Shown here one piece after another: positions 47,299-59,500 of a DNA stretch of 64,000 nt. The stretch lies in assembly GCF_019393635.1 (NCBI RefSeq), contig NC_057866.1, positions 3,436,223 to 3,500,222 on the forward strand, in the 5' to 3' direction. How positions within the stretch are numbered: position 1 is the first letter of the stretch; the number at the start of each line of letters is the position of its first letter. The position numbers were made by a program, and so were the translations under genes. The notes under the pieces were generated by a model, which saw only the letters and a list, made by a program, of their open reading frames with translations, made no database searches and was not told where the DNA came from. This stretch comes from Dromiciops gliroides. Its lineage: Eukaryota; Chordata; Mammalia; Microbiotheria; Microbiotheriidae.

Positions 47299-47478
47299 CA
47301 AAGGCAAATCTCATAATTACCTTGACACCATCAGCTAAGTTCAGAGGATGGAAATAGTCCTCTACATGCCCCTTGACCAAGATGTCAGAGCCTATGGATG
47401 CAAAACGAAGTATCCATTTTTTGGGAACACAAATATTTTCTATTTTTAATGCAAACATTTAATAAAAATAGATAAAAT

Positions 47479-47630
47479 ACGGGCAGCTAGGTGGCACAGT
47501 GGATAAAGCACCGGCTCTGGATTCAGGAGTACCCGAGTTCAAATCCAGCCTCAGACACTTGACACTTACTAGCTGTGTGAGTCTGGGCAAGTCAATTAAC
47601 CCTCATTGCACCACAAAAAAAAAATAGATA
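47479..47630 (+). mobile_element. tRNA-derived SINE
   Basis: Sense; AAATAGATAAA on both sides. Confidence 0.92.
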
Positions 47631-48031
47631 AACTAATCAACAATTTTAAAGTATTATTGAAGTTTTAAACTTTCAAAATTAGCTAAAAATACATGCCACA
47701 GAAAACCAGTAACTAACTGTGAGCTACTTAGAGTCTGTAAATTAAATGAGTTTAATTTTTTGGGAGGAGACTTACAGGGAGATCAAAAACTTTTAAAAAC
47801 TATTTTTATCCTGCTTCATTCTGGGTGCAAATCATTGTTCAATTGAAACATATAGCCAAGATCTATACCTGGCAATGTAATGTCATGTCCTATACTAGAT
47901 GGTTGGCAGTTTCATTCACCTTCTTGATTTATCATCCATCCACCCACCCATGCATCCAGGCACTCATGCATCCATCCATTCTCCCTGAAGGTCCAACTCT
48001 GTTATCATCACAATGTAAAAATGTTTCCAGA

Positions 48032-48185
48032 GGGGCAGCTAGGTGGCGCAGTGGATAGAGCACTGGACCTGGAGTCAGGAGTACCTGGGTTCAAATCCGG
48101 CCTCAGACACTTAGCACTTACTAGCTGTGTGACCCTGGGCAAGTCACTTAACCCCAATTGCCTCACTAAAAAAAAAAAAAAAAAG
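48032..48185 (+). mobile_element. tRNA-derived SINE
   Basis: Sense; exact duplication AAAATGTTTCCAG (48018-48030, 48186-48198). Confidence 0.94.
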
Positions 48186-48570
48186 AAAATGTTTCCAGGT
48201 TCTCCAGGTCAAACGCAGTGGAGTAACACCCCCTTTCCTCCTCACCAATCTGAAAAGGTTTCAAAGGAGGAACAGATTACTAGGTGCTAGGAGGGGTCAT
48301 GTTGTACTGCCTTTGATTATTTTTGTCTTCATGAGATGCGGGAGTGAGGCCTTCATGGCAGATGCATGACACTGTGCATCTGCCCTCTGAAGCCAAGCCT
48401 AGATAAGTCTGCCAACATCTGTCAGTAGCTCTGTGGTGATGAAATCAGACCAGACTGACTCTTGCAGGCTATTCCCTGGAGAGTTAACTTCCCTCTCCAT
48501 ACCTAGCAGTGTTGGCATAGGGACTTTCATAGCAAAACTTCCCAATGAACCCATAAATATGCTAACTTTT

Positions 48571-48782
48571 GTTTGGTTGGTTTTTTTGGGTTTTTTTACA
48601 TATAAGGTATTTTATTTTTTCCATTACATGTAAAGATAGTTCTCAACTTTTGTTTATACAAGCTTTACAATTTCAGATTTTTCTCCCTCCCTCCCCCCTC
48701 CCCTAGGCATCAGGTAATCTGATATAGGTTATATCTATATATCTATATACAGATACATATAGATGTGTATATATATATATAT

Positions 48783-48813
<31 letters not shown>

Positions 48814-49036
48814 CCCATAATAACATCAATCCTATTTCTGCATTAATCCTGTTATAAGAGAAAAAATCAGAGTAGTAATGCAAAACCTCAAAATAGAAAA
48901 AAAAAATAACAGTACCCAAAACAAAAGAAATAATATGGTTCAATCAGCATCTATACTCCACGGTTCTTTTTTTTTTTTTTCTTGGATTTGGAGATCCTCT
49001 TCTATCATGAGTTCCCTGGAACTCTTCTGTACCATT
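48571..49036 (-). mobile_element. 5'-truncated L1 3' end
   Basis: Antisense 3' UTR with TATA/CACA run (48735-48812), flanked by AATATGCTAACTTTT at both ends. Very similar to the copy at 3602 and so rather young. Confidence 0.9.
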
Positions 49037-49071
49037 GAATATGCTAACTTTTAATAAAATGACATTACGTG

Positions 49072-49228
49072 GGGGCAGCTAGGTGGCCCAGTGGATAGAG
49101 CACTGGCCCTGGAGTCAGGAGTACCTGAGTTCAAATCCGGCCTCAGACACATAACACTTATTAGCTGTGTGACCCTGGGCAAGTTACTTAACCCCAATTG
49201 CCTCATTAAAAATAAATAAATAAATAAA
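49072..49228 (+). mobile_element. tRNA-derived SINE
   Basis: Sense; AAAATGACATTAC on both sides. Confidence 0.92.
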
Positions 49229-49239
49229 ATGACATTACA

Positions 49240-49911
49240 TGTTTGGAACCATGCCCAAAGGGCCATAGAACTGTGCACGCCCTTTGAGCCAGCAATAGCA
49301 CAGCTAGGTTTACATCCCAAAGACATACCAAAAAAAGGGGGAAGTACCTATTGTGTAAAAATATTTATAGCAGTTCTTTTTGTGATGGCTAATAATTGGA
49401 AATCAAAGGAATACCCATCAATTGGGGAATGGCTAAACAAGCTGTGGTAGATGATGGTGATGGAATATTACTGTGCTATAAGAAATGACAAGCAGGAGGA
49501 TTTCAGAAAGTTTTGCAAAGACTTGTGTGAACTGATATATAGTGAAGTGAGCAGAACCAAGAGAATGTTGTGCACAGAGACAGCAACATTGTTTGATGAA
49601 GAACTGTGAAGGACTTAACTATTCTCAACAATACAACGATCCCAGACAATCCCAAAGGTCTAATGATGAAGCAGATGATCCACCTCCAGAGAAAGAACTG
49701 ATACTGACTGAACACAGGCAGGACATTTTTCACTTTCTTTCATTTTCTTTCTTTTAATCAAGTCTTGTTATATGACTAATATGGCAACGTTTCATATAAT
49801 TGCACATGTGTAACCCACATCTACTGCTTCAGGGAGTGAGTAGGGAAGGCAGGGAATGAGGAATAATAATTGCAACTCAAAACGAAATAAAAATGTTTAT
49901 TATTTAAGAAA
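49240..49911 (+). mobile_element. L1 3' end, diverged
   Basis: End of ORF2 (CCATCAATTGGGGAATGGCT) and 3' UTR with A-rich tail ending near 49911. On the minus strand its tail offers AATAAA signals just past the last exon of the integrase/PHD gene. Confidence 0.85.
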
Positions 49912-50408
49912 TAACATTGTGCGTCTTGGTGAAGGGAGTGGGTTAGGGGTTCAGAGCCAGAGACGCAGTCTCAGATACGACATCTCCATTTCTGCCTTTC
50001 CATCCCCGGTCTGTGGACACGGTGACTATCCCATGGCAGGTGACTTGTCTCACCATACTGGCTCCTTGGAGGAGTTAGCAGAAGCTGGAGAAGCAATGAG
50101 TGGCTTTCCCAGCCAGTGTAGGACTTTCGGAGGCCTCGTAAGTAAATGTTGGGGTGGGTGGGGAAGAGAAGGGCAGTGGATCTGCTGTTTTTAGCGATCG
50201 GAAGACTAAAAAATACCAAAGAGACACTGGAAGTCCAATCGATTCCGCCAGTCACTGCAGGATCTTTTCATGGTCCTCACTGTGCACATGTGTCTGCCCT
50301 GGCCAGCCCCCCGGCTCAGGGCCCTGCAGCTCCTTGGAAGGTGGGAAGATGACGGCTGCGCAGTGCCCAGTGGTGCCCGTGGCCAGCTCGGCTGGTTCAA
50401 CGGCCTCC

Positions 50409-50585
50409 TTAGTGCTCCAAGCTGCTTGCCCCACCGTCTCCTGCTTCCCTGGCTCTGGAGCTCCCCACGCTCACATCTGCCAGGATGCAGGTTCTACAGC
50501 GGATGAGCGTTTTCTGATACACGTATCCATGTTTCCTCCTCACGCACAAGTCATGGGCCCATACCTGACATTTGTCACACTGTAT
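50409..50585 (-). CDS. Integrase/PHD gene, last exon: PHD finger C-part
   Basis: Acceptor tgtgcccccag, 58 codons and a stop. It begins IQCDKCQVWAHDLCV and reaches CRTC about 15 residues later, giving the remaining six ligands; with exon g all eight ligands of a C4HC3 PHD finger are present at normal spacing. A 25-residue tail follows. No poly(A) signal is seen in the next 500 bases downstream; the first AATAAA on this strand is in the tail of an L1 fragment near 49.90 kb. Confidence 0.87.
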   Translation of the reverse strand: MQCDKCQVWAHDLCVRRKHGYVYQKTLIRCRTCILADVSVGSSRAREAGDGGASSLEH

Positions 50586-53500
50586 CTGGGGGCACAAACA
50601 CACAGTGGCTGAGCCCCCACACCTCCCAGGCAGCCAGAGTCAGCTGAGCTCAAGGCAGGTTGTGTGCCCTGCCCTGTGCTCTGGGACTGCAGGATCCCTC
50701 CACCCCAGGGGCCAGAACCAGTGCCCGTCTGCTGTGCTTCCGAGCCTCCTGCTGTTTGGTGGTCTGCTCCCTCCGCCCAGAAGGCTGGACATGGCTAGCT
50801 CCAGAGCAGTTAGAATCCCAGGGGCCAAGCTCCTGTGGGTGAAAGGGTCTACTCACCACAGCGAACACATCACTGTCCCCCTCGTCAGGAAGCCTGTTAC
50901 AATAGAAACATGTGTCCCTGCTTTGGGCTTTTACCAGGGACTCCCTCTCGCCATCTGCAGAGCCCCCTGGGGCTTCTGGGGCACAGATGGATGGGGGCCA
51001 GTTTTCAGCAGGAGCAGAGGCTTCTTGCAGCTTGACCTTCAGACTACTCAAGTCCTCTTCCTCCACCTCCTCTTGCTCCTCTTCCACCTCCTCTTGTTCC
51101 TCTACCTCCTCCTCCTCTACCTCCTCCTCCTAGAGATGGAGAAGTGAAGAAAGCTGAGCATCAGGTGTGATTCCTCCAGAAACGCCTGCACTCGGGCCGT
51201 GCCCTGCAGCCTCCTTCCACGACACCTGTGCCCAGCCCACGGCGTTCTGCGGTAACGGGGTAGTTACTACCCCTGCTATACAGCTGGTCACCCTCACTCG
51301 AGTCCTCTTTTCCCCAGATGTTGTTCAACAGTCTTTCAGTCATGTCTGACTCTTTGTGACCCCACTTGGGGTTCTCTTGGCAAAGATCCTGGAGGGGTTT
51401 GCCATTTCTTTCTCCAGCTCATTTTGCAGATGGGGAAACAGAGGCAAACAGGGTGAAGTGACTTGCCCAGGGTCACACAGCTAGTAATTGTCTGGGAAGA
51501 ATATGATAAATGAATGGGTTAGTAGGAGATCCACAGCAGATGTGATGGGCCCAGAACTGAGCCAGAGTGATCCAGGAACATTTGTGAAGAGACCTCCAGA
51601 TCTGACTAATTCTTCCCCTACTCCCAAGCACCACGCTCACACCCCCCACAACCTGTGAACCTCTCTTCCCTCCCATGCTCATTGCTCATTGACTGAGCTA
51701 TAATTCCTGTGTCTACAGAAGCTAGGGGGGCTAAGCAAAACCTCTACAAGGCAGGGCAGAGTGGGGGGGGTGGGTGGGGCAGGGCAGGGAGGACTTGCCA
51801 GCCAAGGCACTTACACAGCCTGGGTATCTGTTCGGGAGAAAAAAAACCTTATGTAAATGTTGGTCCCAGTCAGCTGGGTTGGCCGTCAGCACCAGGGAAA
51901 GAAGCCTGAAATGAAAGGGGGTGGTTTGGGATGGACGGATGGATGGATACACAAACATGGAGTAGACCAAGTCTTGCCTACAGCCATGTCTTTCTTTCTT
52001 TCTTTCTTTTTTTTGGTCGGGGCAGTTGGGGTTAAGTGATTTGCCCAGGGTCACACAACTAGTAAGTGTCAAGTGTCTGAGGCTGACTTTGAACTCAGGT
52101 CCTCCTGAATCCAAGGCTGGTTCTTTATCCAGTGCGCCACCTCACTGCCCCAAGCTATGTCTTCTTTTTTTTTTGGTGAGGCAATGAGGGTTAAGTGACT
52201 TGCCCAGGGTCACACAGCTAGTAAGTGTCAAGTGTCTGAGCCCAGATCTGAACTCAGGTCCTCCTTCAGGAATCCAGGGCTGGTGCTCTATCCACTGTGC
52301 CACCTAGCTGCCCCAAGCTCTATCTTCTTAATGCAGGATCTCATTAATCCAAGACCTGACAGGGAGGACAGCCAGGCTCCTTTGGATGTGGGCGCCCACC
52401 AGAGCCCACGTGGGCAGCTGACCCACCCTCTGGGGACTCGCCAGGATCCAAGGACAAGGGGATGGGGACACGAAGCTCAGGAACCAAACACACAGGCCAC
52501 TGTGCTCTCCCAGGCTGTCCCCACACCTGGCAGAAGAGGGGCTCATTCCCAACCCCAAGCTCACCTCCTCACGAAGGACGTGGAATTTTCTAGGAAGCAG
52601 TCTGTTTGAGGGTTGTATTGAACAACCAAGTTACGCTGTATTTTCAAAGCCATTTTCAAAATTGTATTTAGCTGAAAGGATAAGACCAAATAAGTAAATT
52701 AATCAGAAGTGAGAGGCAATGTTAGCTATGGACACACTGGAATTTGAGGCCTAAGCTTCAGCCAGTGAGAGGCAGTAGCCAATCTGGTGGGAGCAGGGGG
52801 CAGCACTCCCCCAATGGGAAATTTCAAGGCACCAACCCTAGACCCAAAAGAATCTCATCTCTTGGATACCTTGATGATGGAGAGCCCATTACCTTACACA
52901 CAAAACGGCCCACTGTCCTGTTAGGATATTTGCCAGTGTTAGCTATCTATATTCTTGTGAGCAGTGTTAACCCATCCACCTCATCTTTCAGTCCCTAGGA
53001 GTTCTGGGACTCCACAAGGGCAGGTAGCCACTCACTGGAAGGAAGCTTTCAGAAGGAAAAAAATACAAGCTCTCCAAAGCCACATTAAAAACAAAGAAAC
53101 AAACAAACCCCTAACAACACCCAAAACATCAGATTGGCCAAGAGGATGACAAAAAATGAAAAAGGAAATTGTTGGAGAGGACTTAAGGAACACTGGTACA
53201 TGGTTGGTGGAGTTGTGCCTATGGTGTAGCCATTTGGGAAAGCAATTTGGAACTATGTCCTCAGCTGCTAAACGGTGCATCCTGTCAATCCAATGATGCC
53301 TGTACCTCCAAAGAAAACAGGGACAAAAGGAGAGGAGACCTGTGTTTACAAAAGAAGCATCTTTTCATGGTGGGCAAGAACTGGAAATTCAAGGGGATGC
53401 CCATCCATTGGGAAGGGGTGCAACTGGGATGTTATTCCCCAGACTAACAAAAGGGATCATTTCAGAGGAAGCTGGGAAGACCTGAATGAAGTGAGAATCA

Positions 53501-56500
53501 AAAGGGAATGGAAACGTGGCGGCTGAGCTCAGGTTAAATGCAGTGACAGATCCATCCCTCTAAGGACAGATGGCAACAGAGAGGTGGACGCCAACAGCCA
53601 TGTATCCACATCCAACAGGAAGTGGCCATGGGGTGGGGGTGGGGAGCTAGCTGTACTTTACTGGCTTTTCTTTCTTGCAGAGGAGGACTCATGGGGTGGA
53701 CAAGAGGTGTTCTGTTAAACAAGTATTCACGTAGAAATAAGTGGTATTAAAAAAAAAGCTTAAAGAAATTAGAAAAAAAAAGAAATTTAAGCTTAAAGCT
53801 TAAAGAAACACTTTGTTCAGTTCCTGGACCCGAGTTCCAATCAGAGCTGCACCCCTAACTAGATGGCCTCTGACATAGGACTTTAGGTTAAAGCTAGAAG
53901 CGCCAAAGCTCTGAGGTCACGCAATCAAACTCCCTCATTTAAGAGATGAGGAACATGAGGCCCTGGGCCACTCGAGGCCACACAGGTAGGTGTAGATCTC
54001 TCTAGTCCACACTCTCCCCTGTGCTGTCTGCCTCAGTTCTTCTCTGTAAAACCAGGGCTTAGGTGAGAGGGAGGAGCTCTATGCTCCAACTCTGGAGCCC
54101 AGGAAATCGCTGCTGACCTCCAGTTCTGACGCCACTTCTGCCTTTTGAGCCCTTTCTCACATCCTCCCCTTCCCCTGGGATGCCATCCCCAGGCTTCTGG
54201 GGCCTTTGGCGCCCAGCAGGTCATATGCTGCCCTTTCAGTGAGGCCGGGCCGACCACCCAAGTGGTGTCTGTGTGACAAAGCCTCCTCAAGCACAACACA
54301 CACACTGACCACTCTTCACTGCCTCCCTCATGTTATGCATCTGGGTCCCATCAAGCTTTCCCTGCCACTAGGGGCGCCACAGTCCCACTGCACCAGGTGG
54401 ACAAGCTGCAGTTGGCTTCAGTTTCCTCACCTGTAGAATGAGGACAATAAGTAGCCCCCCTCCTGGGACTGTTGTAAGGCTCCAAGGAGCCACTCTGTAA
54501 AGCGCTCAGCCCCTAGTAGGTGCTTTATCATTATCATCGTTTCACACTTCACTCCCTGCTACCATTCCTGCCAACTCGTCCTTCTGTGCTCACACCGCAT
54601 CCTGCCTGTGCGCCCAGGGTCCTCTCCTTCCTCAGCCTCTTGGAACCCTGGCTGTTTGAGGAGCCGCCCGGGCCCCCCATCCTGGCAGCCCTTGGGGGTC
54701 TGTCCAGGTCCCTGTGGCCCGTGCCCTCTAGTGCCTCCTGACTCACCCACTCTGTCTTGCTCTCATTTCCCACTTCCCTGGTAACCTTCCTGGGGTGGGG
54801 CCCTTCTACACTTCTTCCTCAGACCCGAGCAACGCCCTGCCTGCCACGCGCCGTTGTGTTGGGGCCGGCGAGGGGGTGTCTTCAGCTGTGGATGAGCAGA
54901 GAGCATCTCCCTCCCTACCTGGTGGAGGAAGCTGTGCTGCTGAGTGCTGATGATCCCTTCCGGTAAGCCGAACCTCTTCACCAGTTTAAGGATCTGTGCG
55001 CCGGTCTCCTGGGGGGAGCAGGTCTGCATAGGGGCTGCATGGACTGACTGGGTGAAGTAGTCGACAGCCACAAAGGCAAAGCGGGCTCCCGTGGCCGTCA
55101 GCTCCAGGGGCCCAAAGAGATGCAGGCTGGCGAAGCTGAAGAGCCCTTTCTCCTAGGGAGCGGGAGGGAAGCCCAGGCTCTGGCTGCCTGCCGAGGTCAC
55201 GAGCACCAGGGAAAAGCTCAGGAGCTGCCCAGGCAGGCACAGCAATGGAGGCCCATGGGAGCCCTGCGGGGAGGGGAGGTAGGAAGCCTGGGCACACACA
55301 ACGGGGAGTGAATGGAAAAGTCTCTGCGCACAAGGAAGGAGGGCTGGGGGCAGTGGGCAACTCCGGGCCCTCCCTCATCTGAACTGGCCAAAAGGAGGGA
55401 AGATGACACCTGCTCGTGGCTGGGGCCTGAAGCAGATGTCATTCAGCAGGGAAACTGGAGGGGGGTGGGGGGGCACTGAGGGGCCAGCCCCAAGCTAAAC
55501 ACACTCTTTCCAGAGTGATGGGCACCCCCCCCCAATTCCAAAGGCCTCATGATGAAGCAAGCCACCTGCATGGCAACCATTGCTTGAGGCAGGGACAGCT
55601 CCTGGGCATGCAACAGTACCTGGGGTACCAAGGACTGAAGGCCGGTCCTGCTCTCTTCCTTAAGGCCTCCCAGTGAGCTGGCTTCCTTCAAATGGAGTGG
55701 AACAAAGGAAGTGACTGAAGCCAGGCTGAGAAAGGGATCGAGAGCCACCGGCCTCCCCCCAAGCCCTGGCGCTGCCCCCTCTCCACCCTGTGCCCCCAAG
55801 TGCCGGGTCGGGTACGCATGCTCCCGACACATCCAATCCCAGACCCGGGGAGGGAAGCCTATCTGCACCCCCCCAGGGAGGCCCCCTTGGGCTCACTGTC
55901 TCCCTGCACTCACCAGGGCAACCTGTGCTGCCATCCGTATGTGTTTGTCTTCACATTTCTTACACTTCTTGATCTGGGGGTTGTGAGAGCACAAAGCTTC
56001 CGAGTCAGGCCAGGAGGAGGAAGGGGGCTGGCTCTCTCCAGCCAAGGGCCTCCTCCCCCAGGCCTCTTGGGCATTTCTCATTGACATGGCAAGGACTTGT
56101 GGGAGACTAGGAAAGGTCACAGCAGTATCTGAGAGTAACCGACAAGGAGCTTGGCCCACAGCAACGCTCCCTAGCATAGACACATGCTCCCCATTGTAGA
56201 GATGGGCAGACCGAGGCTCCTAGAACTTCATGGACTCGCCCAAGGTCACATACCCAGGAAGGGTTTAGAGTCAAACTGCAGGTCCCAGCCCGAGTGGTTG
56301 CTCTCTGTGCAGCGACCTCCCCCCCACCCACATCCCAACCAGGGCACAAGCTCTGCCCAGAGCCTCTGAGCTGCCAGGGCTCTCTGCATGCAGCAGCGTA
56401 GGGCTGGGGTTGCTAAGTCTCCCTAACCAGCTTTATTCCTGAGAAAAAGCTAAGCTGGATGAACTCTCCAGAGGGAGGAGGGAGGCTCCAAAGGTGAGCC

Positions 56501-59500
56501 TTCAGAAACACCCACGAGCTTGTGGCCTTGGAGATGGAAGACCCAGCTCTGGCCCCCCCATCACCTGAGTGACCTTGGGCCCCCTTCCATGTCCGGAGCT
56601 CCAGCTTTCTCTCTGGCTCTATGATCTAAGCTCCTGTGAGCATTCAGGATTAAACTAGTCACCAAAGACACACCCCTGGACTTACGAGGGGAAGCCAGGA
56701 AGATGTGAGCGGCCAGGCTAAGATCAGAGGATCCTACTTAGAGGCGACGTGAACCTGAGAGGCCACTGAATCCAGAGCCCCTCCTTTCTTACAGGTGAGG
56801 AAGTCGTGGCTGAGAGACACGGTCACCCGGGGTCACCCAGGCAGGATCGGCCGCTGTGTCCAGAGCTCCATCCACTGTGCCACCCAGCCTTCCTTCCCCA
56901 CACCGCTTGAAGGAAGGCTGTTGTTTCCATGATTGCTCATACCCGTTTCTGGACATCAGTGGCCATCTCCGGCCAGTAGTATTTCCTCCTGAGATTGGCA
57001 TGGGTAGTTCGTGAACCATAGTGCCTGCGTTTCACAACATGGGCCTCCCAAAAGGCCTTTTTCTTCTCCCCCTCGGTGAAGAGACACTTCTGATTTCGAT
57101 CTTTGCTCTGGCGATAAAGGATGCCATCTTGGGGAAGAAAAAGAAACAGGGTGTGTGATTGGCCCATGGCTCCTCCTCCTTCCTCTCCTAACCAGCCCAC
57201 GTGGCAGTGCCCAGCTGGGTTCCGTGCCCTTCCCCTTCCTGCATTTAGGCTCTGTCCTTGGTCCTCATCTCCCCTGACTTCTTTGGGCATCGATCATCAG
57301 CTCCATCCCTGTGCAGTCAAAACACTGTCTAGGCGCCATGTTCCCAGAGCTGTGTTGGGTCCTGGGCAGCCCAAGAGAAAGCCCCCGCCTTGAAGTGAAT
57401 TCTGTTTGACCGAGGAGAAACTGTGGGAACCTGGGAGCAAGAAGATACCGAGGGGTTTTGTCTCCTCTCCACGGGGAAGGAGGGCCCACAGAGGTATAGG
57501 GCACATTTGTGGCAGACAGTTGGGGAAGCAGGAGATGCCTCCTGCAAAAGATGGTGCCATGCATCCACTACCCCCAGGCGGTAGTGAGGGACAGCCCAGC
57601 CAGAGGCACCAGTCCCAGATGGGGCCTCCTCAGTCTGGGCCTGTGTCAGGCTGGGGAGGGATTTGTATAAATGGAAGCTGATGGTCACTGAGTAGGGTCA
57701 GCCCCCCCACCATGTGGGAAAGGCCTGGATAGATGGATCTAGCAGCGTCTACAATTAAACCCAGGAGTTTCATCTTTCTGGCTTTCTCAAGGGAAGGTAG
57801 GATGGTGAGAAAACAGATCTTTGCTCACAAATAAAAATAAAAATTTTAACAAGTGCAATTGTTTTAAAAGCATGAAAGGCAATGAGATAAGGAGGATCTA
57901 AAAGAGGGAGCCCAGGCCAGAGCCTGCAGTTGGACTGTGTTAAGAGCTAAAATTCTAGCTAAACTGTCTAAAATATCTAGTGAGTGGTCGCCAATAAATT
58001 ATAAGCTTTAGCAAGAGTTAGACTTTTAAGCATTTATTAAGGAGAATGAGAATTTGGTAAAGAGAGAAAGGCCTAGATTCCTGTCTATTAAAGGGAGAGC
58101 ACATTTCTAGCTCCGCTCTCCACCAGAGTCCCAAGGAAAGAGCCCCAGACCGAGCGCCAGTCTCTTCCTTCCTCCTCCCACTAGCCGACGTCACTTCCTG
58201 ATGCCAAAGAAAAGACTCCTGGTCTTGCCCTCAAAGACCTTCACTTCATGGGCAGAACTCTTCTACAGTAAGTCTCCAGCAGGGGGCGTCATTCCAATCA
58301 TTCCGGGGAAAGAATGGTTAGGGAAACCAAGGGGTGAGGGGACGGAGAAGCACCCAGTGTCCCAGCAGAAGATGGGCTGAGAAGGGCAAGCTGAGAAAGC
58401 CCCTCAGGTCTGGTGATGAAGAGATGAGCCGAAAAGGCACCAGGGAGTACTCCCTGACCCCGGGCAGAGCTCTGGGGACATCAAGGCAGCCAGGTGACTG
58501 CTGAATCTCCCAGGCAGTGAGAAGTGCCCAGGGGGCTGGGAGGCACTTTCTCTGAAAGCCTGGCTGACATAGGGAGGGCCATGGATAGAAGGGTGAGATG
58601 TGGAGTTTGGGGGAGCCCTGGGTGGGGGTAGGCAGCAGTGATTAGGGAGAGCCTGGTAAAGAGAAAGAGAGAGAAAGGACAAGTGGATAAGCAATGGGGG
58701 GAGGTGCTGGAAATGAGGTCTATGGCACTTGTTGGAGACTGGACTAAAGGATTAAGATAAAGAATGAAAAGAGGAGACAGGAAACTTCTAAAGAATTATT
58801 ATTATTATTATTTGTGGGGCAACGAGGGTTAAGTGACTTGCCCAGAGTCACATAGCTAGTAAGTGTCAAGTGTCTGAGGATGGATTTCAACTCTGGTCCT
58901 CCTGAATCCACTGCTGCCCCCCAAAATGAATGTTGTTCAGTTGTGTCCGTCTCTTCTTGACCCCATTTGGAGCTTTTTGGGCAAAGATACTAGAGTGATT
59001 TGCCATTTCCTTCTCCAGCTCATTTTACAGAGGAAACTGAGGCAAACAGGGTGAAGTGACTTGCCCAGAGTCACACTGCCAGGAAGTGTCTGAGGCCAGA
59101 TTTGAACTAGTGGTAGAGGGCCAGGGAGGCAGGTGAGGACAGAAGAGAGGGACTCCTAGACCTATAATCTCTAAACTCCAAGCCCTTGGCTACTTGTCCT
59201 GCAGACACCTGCAGCTCCAGCCATCCCCAACTGACCTTCCCCCAAACCTGGGCCACTGTTGCTCTCTCTATTCCCAGGTCCAGCATCACTCAACTCCCCA
59301 GGCCTTCTCCCTATGGGATTCCATCAGCTGGCAGCCCTGCATGCCTGCACTGGACTGTGCTTTCCCATCTCTTCTGGAGAGATGTTATTCTACCTTCCCA
59401 GGTGCTCATCACAGCTGTCACCTCTTCCCCAAGGCCCCTCCCCAACCCCCTCCATCACTCTCCCTCTGGTACCCAGCCTTAGGCTATGCGTGCACACACC

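Noticed and set aside
52328-52564. Frame continuing exon e of the integrase/PHD gene beyond its donor
   Set aside because: The exon at 51815-51905 fits the phase and the integrase helix exactly, so the intervening frame is intron.
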